Shown: positions 55,380 to 63,869 of the stretch, piece by piece | How positions within the stretch are numbered: position 1 is the first letter of the stretch | How the letters are laid out: every line of letters begins with the position of its first letter | Origin: Roseateles depolymerans | GTDB taxonomy: Bacteria > Pseudomonadota > Gammaproteobacteria > Burkholderiales > Burkholderiaceae_C | Assembly: GCA_003241055.1 (NCBI GenBank) | Contig: QFOD01000006.1 | Span: 186,001 to 250,000, forward strand | Length of the DNA: 64,000 nucleotides | Direction: 5' to 3' | Notes under the pieces: model-generated | Database searches by the model: none | What the model was told of the DNA's origin: nothing | The model's input: the letters and a program-made list of their open reading frames with translations, nothing else | Program-made: the position numbers and the translations under genes

Positions 55380-56387
55380 TCAATCGGGCCGTGGCGGGCG
55401 CCCCTGGCCCAGCCGGCTGTCGAGGTGCAGCAGCGCGGCAAAGGGAATCAGTATGAAGAGCAGGCGGGTCTCGATGATGACGCCGAAGATCATGATGTTG
55501 GCCAGCAGCGCCAGCAGCATCAGGAAACACTTGAACTGACGGTCGTCGTAGCGCCGGGCATGCCACGCGAAGTAGGCCAGCCCGCCAAAAATGGCCAGGC
55601 TGTCGACCATGTGGTGGTTGCTGAAGTTCCTGACGAAAAGGTACTGCAGGTTGTCGAACAGCCAGAAGTGGTTGCCCATCGTCTGGTGCTCCGTGTCGGC
55701 GAGGCCATTGGGTCGACTGACGAAGAGCAGCTGGCGGCTGATCTTGGTGTAGGCCGCACCAGCCAGCAGCAGCATTCCCCCGACGAGTAGTCGATGCCAG
55801 TTCGTCAGCCGCAGACGCAGCCTGGCGGGGTCGAAGGTCAGCGAGTCGAGGGCGATGAAGAGGGCAATGAACAACGCGCTCTCGCGGTTGAGGATGCCAA
55901 CGCAGAACAGCGCCACAAAGGCCCCCGGCCCCCAGCCCTGAAGAATGCCGAAGGCCAGCAGCGTGAAGATGATCAGGTCAATGCCGTCCCAGCTGTACAG
56001 CCAGAAATCCTGCATGACCAGGAATACGAACAAGGCCCCTATCGTCCAGCCCGCTGCGCGAGCGGCCTCCAGGCCGCGGGCCCGGAACACATAGAACAGC
56101 AGGCAGACCTCGAGCCAAAGGGCGACTGCGTGGTAGCCCAGCAATGCCGTCTTGTAGCTCAGGCCGAGCTTGGAGATGAACAGCACAAGATAGGGAGCCA
56201 ACAGGCGGTTCTGGAAAGCGATCCAGTCGGGATGCCCCTCGATCACTGAATACGCGGCGCGTGCGAAACGATCCAGATTGGCGTCATGGCAGCGCATCAG
56301 CACCTTGAACGTACATAGCGCGATGAAGGACATCAGCGCGTAATAGCGCCATTCGGACAGTGCCTGGCGTGGCTTGTAGTCGTTCAT
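55380..56387 (-). CDS. Polytopic membrane protein, possible GT-C glycosyltransferase
   Basis: 335 residues from ATG 56387. I do not recognise a named family. About nine hydrophobic segments are seen. After the first helix there is a loop with acidic and aromatic residues ('MRCHDANLDRFARAAYSVIEGHPDWIAFQNRLL', key D15-D20 region and 'QNRLLAP'), the position where GT-C transferases keep their catalytic Asp. Later there are 'DFWLYSWDGIDLIIFTLLAF', 'GILNRESALFIALFIALD' (NRE motif) and 'ETRLLFILIPFAALL' near the end. Its neighbour is a lipid-linked arabinose operon, so a transferase using polyprenyl-phosphate arabinose is a reasonable but unproven idea. Confidence 0.7.
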   Translation of the reverse strand: MNDYKPRQALSEWRYYALMSFIALCTFKVLMRCHDANLDRFARAAYSVIEGHPDWIAFQNRLLAPYLVLFISKLGLSYKTALLGYHAVALWLEVCLLFYVFRARGLEAARAAGWTIGALFVFLVMQDFWLYSWDGIDLIIFTLLAFGILQGWGPGAFVALFCVGILNRESALFIALFIALDSLTFDPARLRLRLTNWHRLLVGGMLLLAGAAYTKISRQLLFVSRPNGLADTEHQTMGNHFWLFDNLQYLFVRNFSNHHMVDSLAIFGGLAYFAWHARRYDDRQFKCFLMLLALLANIMIFGVIIETRLLFILIPFAALLHLDSRLGQGRPPRPD

Positions 56388-56442
56388 GCGTGTGGGCCTG
56401 CTACCGCCCGGTCGCCGGGCGAGGTGAATCTGGCGCTGACGT

Positions 56443-56850
56443 TCATCGGAACGTGACGCAGCGGTGACCGAAATAGCTGGAGACCGCCGGAACGGCGATC
56501 CCGACGAGATGGGCCCATGGCTCCATCGCCTCGGCGGAGTCGAACAGCCGGGGGGAACACCCACCCCAGCATGAGGCTGCTGACGGCGACCGCCTGCACG
56601 ATGCCGGCCAGAATCACCAGGCAGTAGCCCAGCATCTGGTGCTGCATCGGTGCCTTGCCATGGGCGAAGGCATCGCGGCGCATCAGCGTGAAGCCGGCGA
56701 CCATGCTGCAGAAGTAGGCCAGCGTCACGGCTGCCTCGAACGGCAGCCACAGGCTGAACAGGAAACGTGAACCGAAATTGGTGCCTGCTGCCAGACCGCC
56801 GCGGGCCAGATAGGCAATATCTGTTTGATGCGGGACACGGTAGAGAGCAT
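56443..56850 (-). pseudogene. gtrA paralogue broken by two frameshifts
   Basis: Translating in three successive frames recovers a protein parallel to the intact GtrA at 51329: 'MLSTVSRIKQIL', then (one base missing near 56811-56816) 'YLARGGLAAGTNFGSRFLFSLWLPFEAAV...GFTLMRRDAF', then (one extra base in a C6 run at 56550-56555) 'RLFDSAEAMEPWAHLVGIAV...SSYFGHRCVTFR' and TGA. The total length is a multiple of three, as expected for one loss and one gain. Two independent lesions make a sequencing error less likely. It starts upstream of the GT-C-like gene and may once have been its flippase partner. Confidence 0.8.
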
Positions 56851-57156
56851 CGGGCGGGCTGTTGCAGGTGTCTCACGGCCGGCCCGTCAGACCGTTGGCG
56901 GGTTGGGCATCCCCGGCGTTCAGCGGAGCCAGCAGGCCGGTCTCCGGCGGCGCGTGACCTGTGACGGGCGCGCCGGTTAGGGGCGGGGGTCTAAAGACCA
57001 CGCTCAGGCCTGCGGCCCGGTGGCGGGACCGGAAAATTCTAGGGGCAAGTCCCCGGACGGGACTCCCTTGGCTTGCGGGATTGCCCTGTCGTTATCACGG
57101 AAGGGCTGCCGTCAGCTTTCGGTCAGAATCCGGGGCGAACAAGAAGGAGACATTCG
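56851..57156. other. 306-bp intergenic region before fadD
   Basis: No gene seen. It contains the right copy of the 20-bp repeat (57065-57084) and, just before fadD, AAGAAGGAGA as ribosome binding site. GC-rich inverted segments such as GGGGCAAGTCCCC at 57041-57053 can form a short hairpin. Promoters for fadD (plus) and the broken gtrA (minus) should be here. Confidence 0.4.
57065..57084. repeat. 20-bp direct repeat, right copy
   Basis: Identical to 55355-55374, same orientation, 1.7 kb apart. It lies about 70 bases upstream of the fadD start codon. Confidence 0.85.
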
Positions 57157-58830
57157 ATGGAGCCGATCTGGCTGAAGCAGTACCCGGCCGAGGTACCCAA
57201 GAACATCAACACCGAGCTGTACCCGAGCCTGAAGGATCTGCTCGAGACCGCTTTCCAGAAGTACGCCGACAAGCCGGCGTATCACATGATGGGCAAGAGC
57301 GTCAGCTTTGCCGAGGTGGACGAAGCCTCGCGCGCGCTGGCGGCCTATCTGCAGAGCCTGGGCCTGGAAAAGGGCGATCGCGTGGCGATCATGATGCCCA
57401 ATCTGTTCCAGTACCCGGTGGCCGTGGCCGCCGTGCTGCGCGCGGGTTACGTGGTCGTCAACGTCAACCCGCTGTACACGCCGCGCGAGCTGGAGCACCA
57501 GCTCAAGGACTCCGGCGCCAAGGCCATCGTCATCATCGAGAACTTCGCGTCGGTACTGCAGCATGTGATCCATGCGGTGCCGACCAAGCACGTCATCCTG
57601 GCCGCCATGGGCGACATGCTGGGCATGGTCAAGGGTGCGCTGGTCAACTATGTCGTGCGCAAGGTGCGCAAGATGGTGCCGGAGTTCGACCTGCCCGGCG
57701 CGGTGCGCTTCAACGATGCGCTCTCCAAGGGCCGCAGCCTGAGCTACAAGGCGCCGGTCCTGGGGCCCGACGACATCGCGGTGCTGCAGTACACCGGCGG
57801 CACCACCGGTGTGAGCAAGGGCGCGGTGCTGCTGCATCGCAACCTGGTGGCCAACATCCTGCAGTGCGAGGCCTGGTATCAGCCCGCACTGAAGAAGATT
57901 CCGGCCGGCGAGCAGATCGTCACCATCTGTGCGCTGCCGCTGTATCACATCTTCGGTTTCAACACGAACATGATGCTGTCCATGCACATGGGCGGCGCCA
58001 ACGTGTTGATCCCCAACCCGCGCGACCTGCCGGCGCTGTTCAAGGAGCTGCAGGGCAAGCGCTTCCACAGCTTCCCGGCGGTCAACACGCTGTTCCTGGC
58101 CATGGCCAACCATGCGCAGTTCGGCACGGTGGACTGGAGCAGCCTGGTGATCGCGGTGGGTGGCGGCATGGCGGTGCAGCAGGCCACGGCCAAGCTGTGG
58201 CTGGAGAAAACCGGCTGCCCCATCATCGAGGGCTACGGTCTGTCCGAGACCTCGCCCACGGCCACCTGCAACCCGGCCGACAGCCAGGCCTACACCGGCA
58301 CCATCGGCCTGCCGCTGCCGCACACCGAGCTCAAGCTGCTGGATGACGACGGCCGCGAGGTGGCCCCGGGCCAGGCCGGCGAGATCGCGATCCGCGGCCC
58401 GCAGGTCATGGCCGGCTATTGGCAGCGCCCCGACGAGACCGCGATGGTGATGACGGCCGAAGGCTTCTTCCGCACCGGCGACGTCGGCACCGTGGATGCC
58501 AACGGTTACTTCCGCATCGTGGATCGCAAGAAGGACATGATCCTGGTCAGCGGCTTCAACGTCTACCCGAACGAGGTCGAGGACGTGATCACGCAGATGG
58601 CCGGCGTGCTGGAGTGCGCGGCCATCGGCGTGCCCGATGCGAAGGCCGGCGAGGCGGTCAAGGTGGTGATCGTGCGCAAGAACGCCGAGCTGACCGAGGC
58701 CGACGTGCGCGCCTACTGCGAGGCCAACCTGACCGGCTACAAGCGGCCCAAGATCATCGAGTTCCGCAACGACCTGCCCAAGACGCCGGTGGGCAAGGTG
58801 CTGCGCCGCGAGCTGCGCGACAAGGCCTGA
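57157..58830 (+). CDS. fadD: Long-chain fatty acid-CoA ligase
   Basis: 557 residues; activates long-chain fatty acids for beta-oxidation at the inner face of the membrane. ATP/AMP motif 'LQYTGGTTGVSKGAVLLHRNL' near residue 208, 'EGYGLSETSPTATCNP' near 360, and the FACS signature 'GFFRTGDVGTVDANGYFRIVDRKKDMILVSGFNVYPNEVED' (core DRKKDMILVSGFNVYPNE) near 440-480. The start 'MEPIWLKQYPAEVPKNI' is typical of FadD. The ribosome binding site AAGGAG lies 7 bases before ATG 57157. Confidence 0.95.
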   Translation: MEPIWLKQYPAEVPKNINTELYPSLKDLLETAFQKYADKPAYHMMGKSVSFAEVDEASRALAAYLQSLGLEKGDRVAIMMPNLFQYPVAVAAVLRAGYVVVNVNPLYTPRELEHQLKDSGAKAIVIIENFASVLQHVIHAVPTKHVILAAMGDMLGMVKGALVNYVVRKVRKMVPEFDLPGAVRFNDALSKGRSLSYKAPVLGPDDIAVLQYTGGTTGVSKGAVLLHRNLVANILQCEAWYQPALKKIPAGEQIVTICALPLYHIFGFNTNMMLSMHMGGANVLIPNPRDLPALFKELQGKRFHSFPAVNTLFLAMANHAQFGTVDWSSLVIAVGGGMAVQQATAKLWLEKTGCPIIEGYGLSETSPTATCNPADSQAYTGTIGLPLPHTELKLLDDDGREVAPGQAGEIAIRGPQVMAGYWQRPDETAMVMTAEGFFRTGDVGTVDANGYFRIVDRKKDMILVSGFNVYPNEVEDVITQMAGVLECAAIGVPDAKAGEAVKVVIVRKNAELTEADVRAYCEANLTGYKRPKIIEFRNDLPKTPVGKVLRRELRDKA

Positions 58831-58861
58831 CCCCACGCCGTCGCGCTGACTGGAGGCCACC

Positions 58862-59341
58862 GTGCTCCATCTGGCATTTGCCAAGACCGAGGCCGGCCGC
58901 GCGGAGATCCGCGCGCGGGCGCTGCCGCTGTCGCGTGCCGCGCGCAACCTGCTGCTGGTGATCGATGCCAGCAAGCCGGCCGGCGACTGGCTGGGCCTGG
59001 TGGCCGGTGTCGGCCCCGACGATCTGGCCAGCCTGGTGGCGCAGGGCCTGCTGGCGCCAGCCGGTGGTGCAACTGCTGCGGTTCCGGCGGTTCCGGCGGC
59101 TCCAGTGGCGAACGCCGTGCCGCTGCCGACGCTGGACCGTGCCGCGCTCTACGCCTACCTCAGCGGCGACGGCCCCAAGCTGCTGGGCCCGCTCAAGGGC
59201 TATGCCTTTGCCCTTGACGTGGAGCGCTGCGACAGCCTCGAGCAGTTGCAGGCGCTGGCGCTGCAACTGGTGGAGCGGGTGCGCGCCGCCAAGGGCGAGG
59301 CCGCGGCCGACGCGGTGCGCGCCGCGCTGGGCCTGCGCTGA
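58862..59341 (+). CDS. Alanine-rich protein of unknown function
   Basis: 159 residues from GTG 58862 with TGGAGG 7 bases upstream. No recognised domain and no signal peptide. The N-terminal ~65 residues ('EAGRAEIRARALPLSRAARNLLLVIDAS' and 'WLGLVAGVGPDDLASLVAQGLL') look like a small alpha/beta or winged-helix-like unit. A Pro/Ala linker (~70-90) leads to a helical C-terminal part ('LYAYLSGDGPKLLGPLKGYAFALDVERCDS', 'ALQLVERVRAAKGEAAADAV'). It lies between fadD and rsmE, 31 bases after fadD, so probably cotranscribed. The codon pattern is normal for the genome. Confidence 0.7.
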   Translation: MLHLAFAKTEAGRAEIRARALPLSRAARNLLLVIDASKPAGDWLGLVAGVGPDDLASLVAQGLLAPAGGATAAVPAVPAAPVANAVPLPTLDRAALYAYLSGDGPKLLGPLKGYAFALDVERCDSLEQLQALALQLVERVRAAKGEAAADAVRAALGLR

Positions 59342-59382
59342 TCTGGGACACTGGCGCCCCGCCACCCAGACGCCGTTCCGCC

Positions 59383-60105
59383 TTGCCCCGCTTCTTTGTC
59401 GACCAAGCCCTCGCCCAGCCCGGCGAGATCACGCTGCCGCCCGGCGCGGCCCGCCATGTGCAGGTGCTGCGCCTGCAGCCGGGTGACGCGCTGACGCTGT
59501 TCGACGGCAGCGGCCCCGAGTGGCGTGCCGAGGTCACGGCGATGGGGCGCAGCGAGGTGCGGGTGAACCTGCTCGAGGCTTTCGAGCCCGGGCGCGAGCT
59601 GGCCCGGGCCGTCACGCTGGCCGTGGTGATGCCGGCCAATGACCGCATGGACTTTCTCGTCGAGAAGGCCACCGAGCTGGGCGCGGCCGAGATTCAGCCA
59701 CTGATGGGCGAGCGCTCGGTGCTGCGCCTGAGCGGCGAGCGCGCCGACAAGAAATGCGCCCACTGGCAGGGCGTGGCCATCGCCGCGGCCGAGCAGAGCG
59801 GCCGCGCCGTGCCCGCGCGCATCGCCCCCGTGCAGACGCTGGCCGCCTGGCTGGCTGCGCTGCCCGCGCCGGCCGAGGACGAATGGCGCGGCGTGCTGAG
59901 CCCGCGCGCCGCCCAGCCGCTGCCCGGCGCCACTGCGCGCCGCGTGACGCTGCTTAGCGGCCCCGAGGGCGGCCTCAGCGACGCCGAGGTGGCCGCAGCC
60001 GAGGGCCGCGGCTTCGCGCCGGTGTCGCTGGGCCCGCGCATCCTGCGGGCCGACACGGCGCCGCTGGCCGTGCTGTCCTGGCTGGCGCTGAGCGAACTGG
60101 GCTGA
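59383..60105 (+). CDS. rsmE: 16S rRNA m3U1498 methyltransferase RsmE
   Basis: 240 residues. The start is TTG at 59383 (product 'MPRFFVDQAL', the conserved family N-terminus); no ATG or GTG in frame is close. An N-terminal PUA-like domain ('PPGAARHVQVLRLQPGDALTLFDGSG') is followed by a SPOUT domain with the knot signature 'LLSGPEGGLSDAEVAAAEGRGFAPVSLGPRILRADTA' (core GPEGGLSDAEV, LGPRILRADTA). 'DFLVEKATELGAAEIQPL' is also conserved. It methylates U1498 in the decoding region of 16S rRNA using SAM. The downstream MFS gene starts 5 bases after the stop. Confidence 0.94.
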   Translation: MPRFFVDQALAQPGEITLPPGAARHVQVLRLQPGDALTLFDGSGPEWRAEVTAMGRSEVRVNLLEAFEPGRELARAVTLAVVMPANDRMDFLVEKATELGAAEIQPLMGERSVLRLSGERADKKCAHWQGVAIAAAEQSGRAVPARIAPVQTLAAWLAALPAPAEDEWRGVLSPRAAQPLPGATARRVTLLSGPEGGLSDAEVAAAEGRGFAPVSLGPRILRADTAPLAVLSWLALSELG

Positions 60106-60109
60106 GGTG

Positions 60110-61276
60110 ATGAACCGCCGCCTGGCGCTGCTGGTGCTGGCCCAGGGCCTGTTCCTCACCAACAACATCTGCTTCATGGCCATCAACGGCCTGGTGGGCC
60201 TGGCGCTGGCGCCGCGGCCCTGGATGGCCACGCTGCCCATCTGCGCCTACGTGGCCGGCGGCGCGCTGATGGCCCGGCTGGTGGGCCGTCACCAGCTGCG
60301 CTTCGGGCGCCGGCGCGGCTTCCAGATCGGCCTGCTGGTGGCGCTGGCCAGCTGCGTGATCGCCTTGTTCAGCGTGCTGCAGCACAGCTTCTGGGGCGTG
60401 GTGCTGGCCACGCTGGTGGCCGGTTACTACAACGCCAACGCGGCGCTGTACCGCTTCGCGGCCACCGAGCTGGTGGCGCCGGCCCAGCGCGAGCGGGCGA
60501 TCTCCTGGGTGCTGGGCGGCGGCTGCCTGGGGGCGGTCATCGGTCCGGCGCTGGCCCGGCTCAGCCGCGACCTGCTGGTGACGCCCTTTGCCGGCGCCTA
60601 CCTGCTGCTGATCGGCGTGGCGCTGCTGGGCCTGCTGCTGATTTCGCTGATCGACTTCCCCGCGCTGGCCCAGCCGCGCCCGGGCGAGGGCGGCCGCTCC
60701 AGCGCCGAGCTGGCGCGCCAGCCGGTGTTCCTGGTGGCGGTGGCCGCCAGCGCGCTGGGCTATGGCGTGATGAACCTGCTGATGGCGGCCACGCCCATCG
60801 CGATGGGCCAGTGCGGCCTGCCCTTCGGCGACGCCGGCACGGTGCTGCAATGGCATGTGCTGGGCATGTTCGTGCCCAGCTTCTTCACCGGCGGCCTGAT
60901 ACGGCGCTTCGGTGTGCTGCGCGTGATGAGCGTGGGTGTGGCGCTCAACCTGGGCTGTGTGGCCTTCGCGCTGGCGGGGCAGGACTTCACCCACTTCCTG
61001 GGCGCGCTGCTGCTGCTGGGCGTGGGCTGGAACTTCCTCTACATCGGCGGCACCACGCTGTTCACCCAGGCCTACCGCCCCGAGGAAAAGACCCGCGCCC
61101 AGGGCCTGATGGACACCGGCGTCTACGCGACGATGACGCTGACCTCGTTCTCCTCCGGCGCGCTGGTGACCACCGGCGGCTGGCAGTGGATGAATCTCGC
61201 CAGCCTGCTGCCCATTGCGCTGTGTGCAGCGGCGCTGGCCGGCCTGGCCTGGGTTCAGCGGCCGGCGTCGCGCTGA
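60110..61276 (+). CDS. MFS transporter
   Basis: 388 residues from ATG 60110 (GTG 60107 directly in front) with twelve predicted membrane helices. 'GYYNANAALYRFAATELV' and 'RERAISWVLGGGCLGAVIGPALARLSRD' are MFS helix 4-5-like segments, and 'RPEEKTRAQGLMDTGVYATMTLTSF' lies in the second half. No classical motif A (GxxxDRxGRR) is strict; 'ARLVGRHQLRFGRRRGF' is a loose version. The substrate is unknown; an exporter of small molecules is likely. The 3' end overlaps the convergent secreted-protein gene by 22 bases. Confidence 0.88.
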   Translation: MNRRLALLVLAQGLFLTNNICFMAINGLVGLALAPRPWMATLPICAYVAGGALMARLVGRHQLRFGRRRGFQIGLLVALASCVIALFSVLQHSFWGVVLATLVAGYYNANAALYRFAATELVAPAQRERAISWVLGGGCLGAVIGPALARLSRDLLVTPFAGAYLLLIGVALLGLLLISLIDFPALAQPRPGEGGRSSAELARQPVFLVAVAASALGYGVMNLLMAATPIAMGQCGLPFGDAGTVLQWHVLGMFVPSFFTGGLIRRFGVLRVMSVGVALNLGCVAFALAGQDFTHFLGALLLLGVGWNFLYIGGTTLFTQAYRPEEKTRAQGLMDTGVYATMTLTSFSSGALVTTGGWQWMNLASLLPIALCAAALAGLAWVQRPASR

Positions 61277-61827
61277 AGGTACTCGCCGGCCATCTGCTCG
61301 CCGATCAGGCCGGGGCGGATGCGGGCCAGCGCGTCCAGCTCGAACTCGCGCTGCGTGACGAACAGCGGCGAGCCGATGCGCAGGCCGACGATGGAGGCAT
61401 CCTCGCCCAGCTGCGGCAGCAGCGGGTAGACGCGCAGCCGCAGTACCAGGGTCTGCTGGTCGTCGGCGAACACTGTGGTCTCCACCAGCGTGCGGCAGCC
61501 CAACTCGTCGGCACGCTGCAGCAGCGCGAGGCCGGCGGTCTGCGGATCGATGACGAGCGCCGGCACCGTCATGGACTCGGCGCGCCGGCCGGCGGCCTCG
61601 AGCGCATGCGCCACCTGGCTGTTGAAGTCCTGGTTCAGCGCCTCCCAGTCGGGGGTGCCGGGGGCCGACTCGTTGCGGGCCTGGCCGAACACGAGGTGGC
61701 AGGGCTGGCTCTGGGCCGTCGCAGGCGCGGCGGCGACCCCGAGCAGCGCGGACAGCAGCAGGGTCGTCCATCCCATCGCGCGGCGCAGGCCCCGGCCACG
61801 CCGGGTCAGGTCATGCCGACGGGTCAT
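61255..61827 (-). CDS. Secreted protein of unknown function
   Basis: 190 residues with a long n-region signal peptide (hydrophobic 'GWTTLLLSALLGVAAAPATAQ'). The mature part has two cysteines ('PCHLVFGQ', 'LGCRTLVE') that could form a disulfide, and 'QTLVLRLRVYPLLPQLG' plus 'GSPLFVTQREFELDALARIRPGLIGEQM'. No family recognised. ATG 61827 overlaps the end of the methyltransferase gene (61811) by 17 bases and may be translationally coupled; an in-frame ATG at 61776 also gives a good signal peptide. Confidence 0.75.
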   Translation of the reverse strand: MTRRHDLTRRGRGLRRAMGWTTLLLSALLGVAAAPATAQSQPCHLVFGQARNESAPGTPDWEALNQDFNSQVAHALEAAGRRAESMTVPALVIDPQTAGLALLQRADELGCRTLVETTVFADDQQTLVLRLRVYPLLPQLGEDASIVGLRIGSPLFVTQREFELDALARIRPGLIGEQMAGEYLQRDAGR

Positions 61828-63106
61828 CCGTTGTGCTGTCGTCGGCTGGCTGGGCGCGGGCCGAGCCCTTGATCAGGTCGAAGCGGAACAGCCGGCACTC
61901 GATGGGGCCGTTCCACATGGGCACGCGGCGCGATTCCTTGAGCCGCATCCTGCCGGGCAGCTTCATGTCGGGGCTGAGCATCCAGGCGGTCCAGCCGGCC
62001 GGGTTCTCGGTGTACTGGCGCTTCCAGTGCGCGGCCAGCCGCGGGAAGAAGTCGTCCCCGCCGTCGCGCTGCTCGCTGCCGCCGGCATCCCTCGTCATAG
62101 CCGCCTTGCCCCGCACCTCGATGCGCTCGCCATAGGGCGGGTTCATCACGATGGCGCCGGGCAGGCCCTCGGGCAGCTGCGGCGCCGGGCGCTCCAGCGC
62201 GTCGCCGCCGTTGAACTGGATGTACTGCGCCACGCCGGCGCGCTCGGCGTTGCGGCGCGCGAAGTCCACCATGCGGAAGGCCACGTCGCTGGCGTAGATG
62301 GGCACGGCAGGCGGGTGGATGCGGGCGCGCGCGGCCTGGGTCATCTCGGCCCAGGCGGTCTTCATGGCGGGCGTGGCAAAGGGCAGCTGGCGCTCGAACG
62401 CGAAGCGGCGCTGCAGGCCGGGGGCCGAGTCGCAGGCGATCAGCGCGGCCTCGATGGGGATGGTGCCGGAGCCGCAGCAGGGGTCGTGCAGTGCGCCGCC
62501 CTGCTCGGGCGTGCCGCGCCAGCCGGCGGCGGCCAGCATTGCGGCCGCCAGCGTTTCCTTCAGCGGCGCATCGCCCTTGTCCACGCGCCAGCCGCGCTTG
62601 AACAACGGCTCGCCCGAGGTGTCCACGTAGAGCGCCGCGCGCTCGGGCCCGACGTGCAGCACGACCGGCAGGTCGGGCCGCTGCGTGTCCACGCTGGGGC
62701 GCTCGCCCAGCTGTTCGCGCAACTGGTCGCAGATCGCGTCCTTGATGCGCAGCGCGGCGAAGTTCAGGCTCTTCAGCGGCGAGCGCTGGGCCGTGGTGTC
62801 GATGCGCAGCGTGTGCCTGGGGGTCAGCCAGTCGCGCCAGTCCACGCGGCGGGCCAGCGCATAGAGGTCATCCTCGTGCCGGTAGGGGCCTTCGATCAGC
62901 TCGACCAGCACGCGCTGAGCGAGCCGGCTCTCGAGGTTGATGCGCATCACGTCCTCGGCCGTGCCCAGCACGCCGCAACCACCGCGCAGGGCTTCGACCT
63001 TGCTGCGCACGCCGGGCGGCAGGAAACGCTTGAGTTCCTCCTCCAGCAGCGGCTCGACGCCGGCGGGGCAGGACACGAAGAGGGAAAGTTTGGGGGGCAG
63101 GCTCAC
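61811..63106 (-). CDS. THUMP-domain class I RNA methyltransferase (RlmL-like)
   Basis: 431 residues. An N-terminal ferredoxin-like/THUMP region ('FVSCPAGVEPLLEEELKRFLP', 'RINLESRLAQRVLVELI') is followed by 'KRGWRVDKGDAPLKETLAAAML' and the UPF0020 catalytic domain: 'LHDPCCGSGTIPIEAAL' (SAM motif I) and 'GAIVMNPPYGERIEVRG' (NPPY). It corresponds to the RlmL half of the E. coli RlmKL fusion (m2G2445 in 23S rRNA), without the RlmK half; related free-standing members (YpsC/YcbY-N) are common. The substrate call is by family. Confidence 0.9.
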   Translation of the reverse strand: MSLPPKLSLFVSCPAGVEPLLEEELKRFLPPGVRSKVEALRGGCGVLGTAEDVMRINLESRLAQRVLVELIEGPYRHEDDLYALARRVDWRDWLTPRHTLRIDTTAQRSPLKSLNFAALRIKDAICDQLREQLGERPSVDTQRPDLPVVLHVGPERAALYVDTSGEPLFKRGWRVDKGDAPLKETLAAAMLAAAGWRGTPEQGGALHDPCCGSGTIPIEAALIACDSAPGLQRRFAFERQLPFATPAMKTAWAEMTQAARARIHPPAVPIYASDVAFRMVDFARRNAERAGVAQYIQFNGGDALERPAPQLPEGLPGAIVMNPPYGERIEVRGKAAMTRDAGGSEQRDGGDDFFPRLAAHWKRQYTENPAGWTAWMLSPDMKLPGRMRLKESRRVPMWNGPIECRLFRFDLIKGSARAQPADDSTTDDPSA

Positions 63107-63337
63107 CCCCGCATTGTCGCCGGGGCGGCGCGCTGCTGCTCAGCCGCCGGAAGTGGCCGGCGGAGTTGGCGAGGCGCTGCCTGGCGCCCAAGCCATCGGA
63201 CGCCTGCCGGTCCGGCGGCACGAGCCATGTCGATCCGTCCCGTGAGTGCACCTTTTTAATGGGTTAGGGTTTTGGGGGGCATCAAGGCGTCGTACCCCAT
63301 TAGGATGGCTGTCTCTAATAACTCAGGGAGTGATTGC

Positions 63338-63832
63338 ATGTTCCATCGTTTTGCTGGCCTGCTGGTCGCTTTGCTCGTTTGCCATGGCGCCGCGCTGGCT
63401 CAGCAGAGCTCGCCGCTGGCACCCGTGCCGGCGGACCGCACCATCCGCGGGCTGGGCGAGAGCTTTCCCGCGGCTCGCAACATCAGCCTGAGCGCGGATT
63501 TCGCGGTGTACCGCTTCACCAAGGACGGCCTGGACTATCTGCAGGTCAACCGGCTGGACGGGACGGTGCTGACGGTGCTTGCCCTGGCGACCAAGGACGC
63601 GCTCGTCCTGCCGATCGGTACGTTGCCGGCGGCCAGGGTGGCGGTGGTCGGCAGGTCGTCGCCAGCGGCCCGGGAGGCGACGGCAGGCGCCACCGCGGCC
63701 GGTTCCTGCCCTTGTGGTTCACAGGTGGTTTACGACGGACCGGATGCCACCATCGTCGTGGTGACGGACTCGAACGGCCAGATCGTGCAGGTGGTCGTGA
63801 TCAACAAGAAGAACCAGAACGTGCCTCAGTGA
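63338..63832 (+). CDS. Small secreted protein of unknown function
   Basis: 164 residues from ATG 63338 behind GGGAG. Signal peptide 'FAGLLVALLVCHGAALAQQ'. The mature domain begins 'TIRGLGESFPAARNISLSADFAVYRF' and continues with short beta segments ('LDYLQVNRLDGTVLTVLAL', 'TIVVVTDSNGQIVQVVVI'). A 'CPC' pair precedes the last strands and the tail is Asn/Lys/Gln-rich. No family recognised. Upstream (63256-63263 with 63296-63302) an inverted TAATGGG/CCCATTA pair flanks a G-rich stretch in the leader and could form RNA structure. Confidence 0.75.
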   Translation: MFHRFAGLLVALLVCHGAALAQQSSPLAPVPADRTIRGLGESFPAARNISLSADFAVYRFTKDGLDYLQVNRLDGTVLTVLALATKDALVLPIGTLPAARVAVVGRSSPAAREATAGATAAGSCPCGSQVVYDGPDATIVVVTDSNGQIVQVVVINKKNQNVPQ

Positions 63833-63844
63833 TGCGGCCAGGGG

Positions 63845-63867
63845 CCGCCGACACGGTGTGCCGGCGG
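63845..63867. terminator. Hairpin between convergent genes
   Basis: A 10-bp stem (63845-63854 with 63858-63867, one mismatch) with a three-base loop sits in the 37 bases between the two convergent stop codons. There is no T run on either side, so a termination role is only suggested by its position. Confidence 0.4.
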
Positions 63868-63869
63868 TC

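Noticed and set aside
56384..56728. Intact 114-residue membrane protein
   Set aside because: The second half of that frame is out of register; the correct reading after a one-base gain matches the C-terminus of GtrA, so it is part of a pseudogene.
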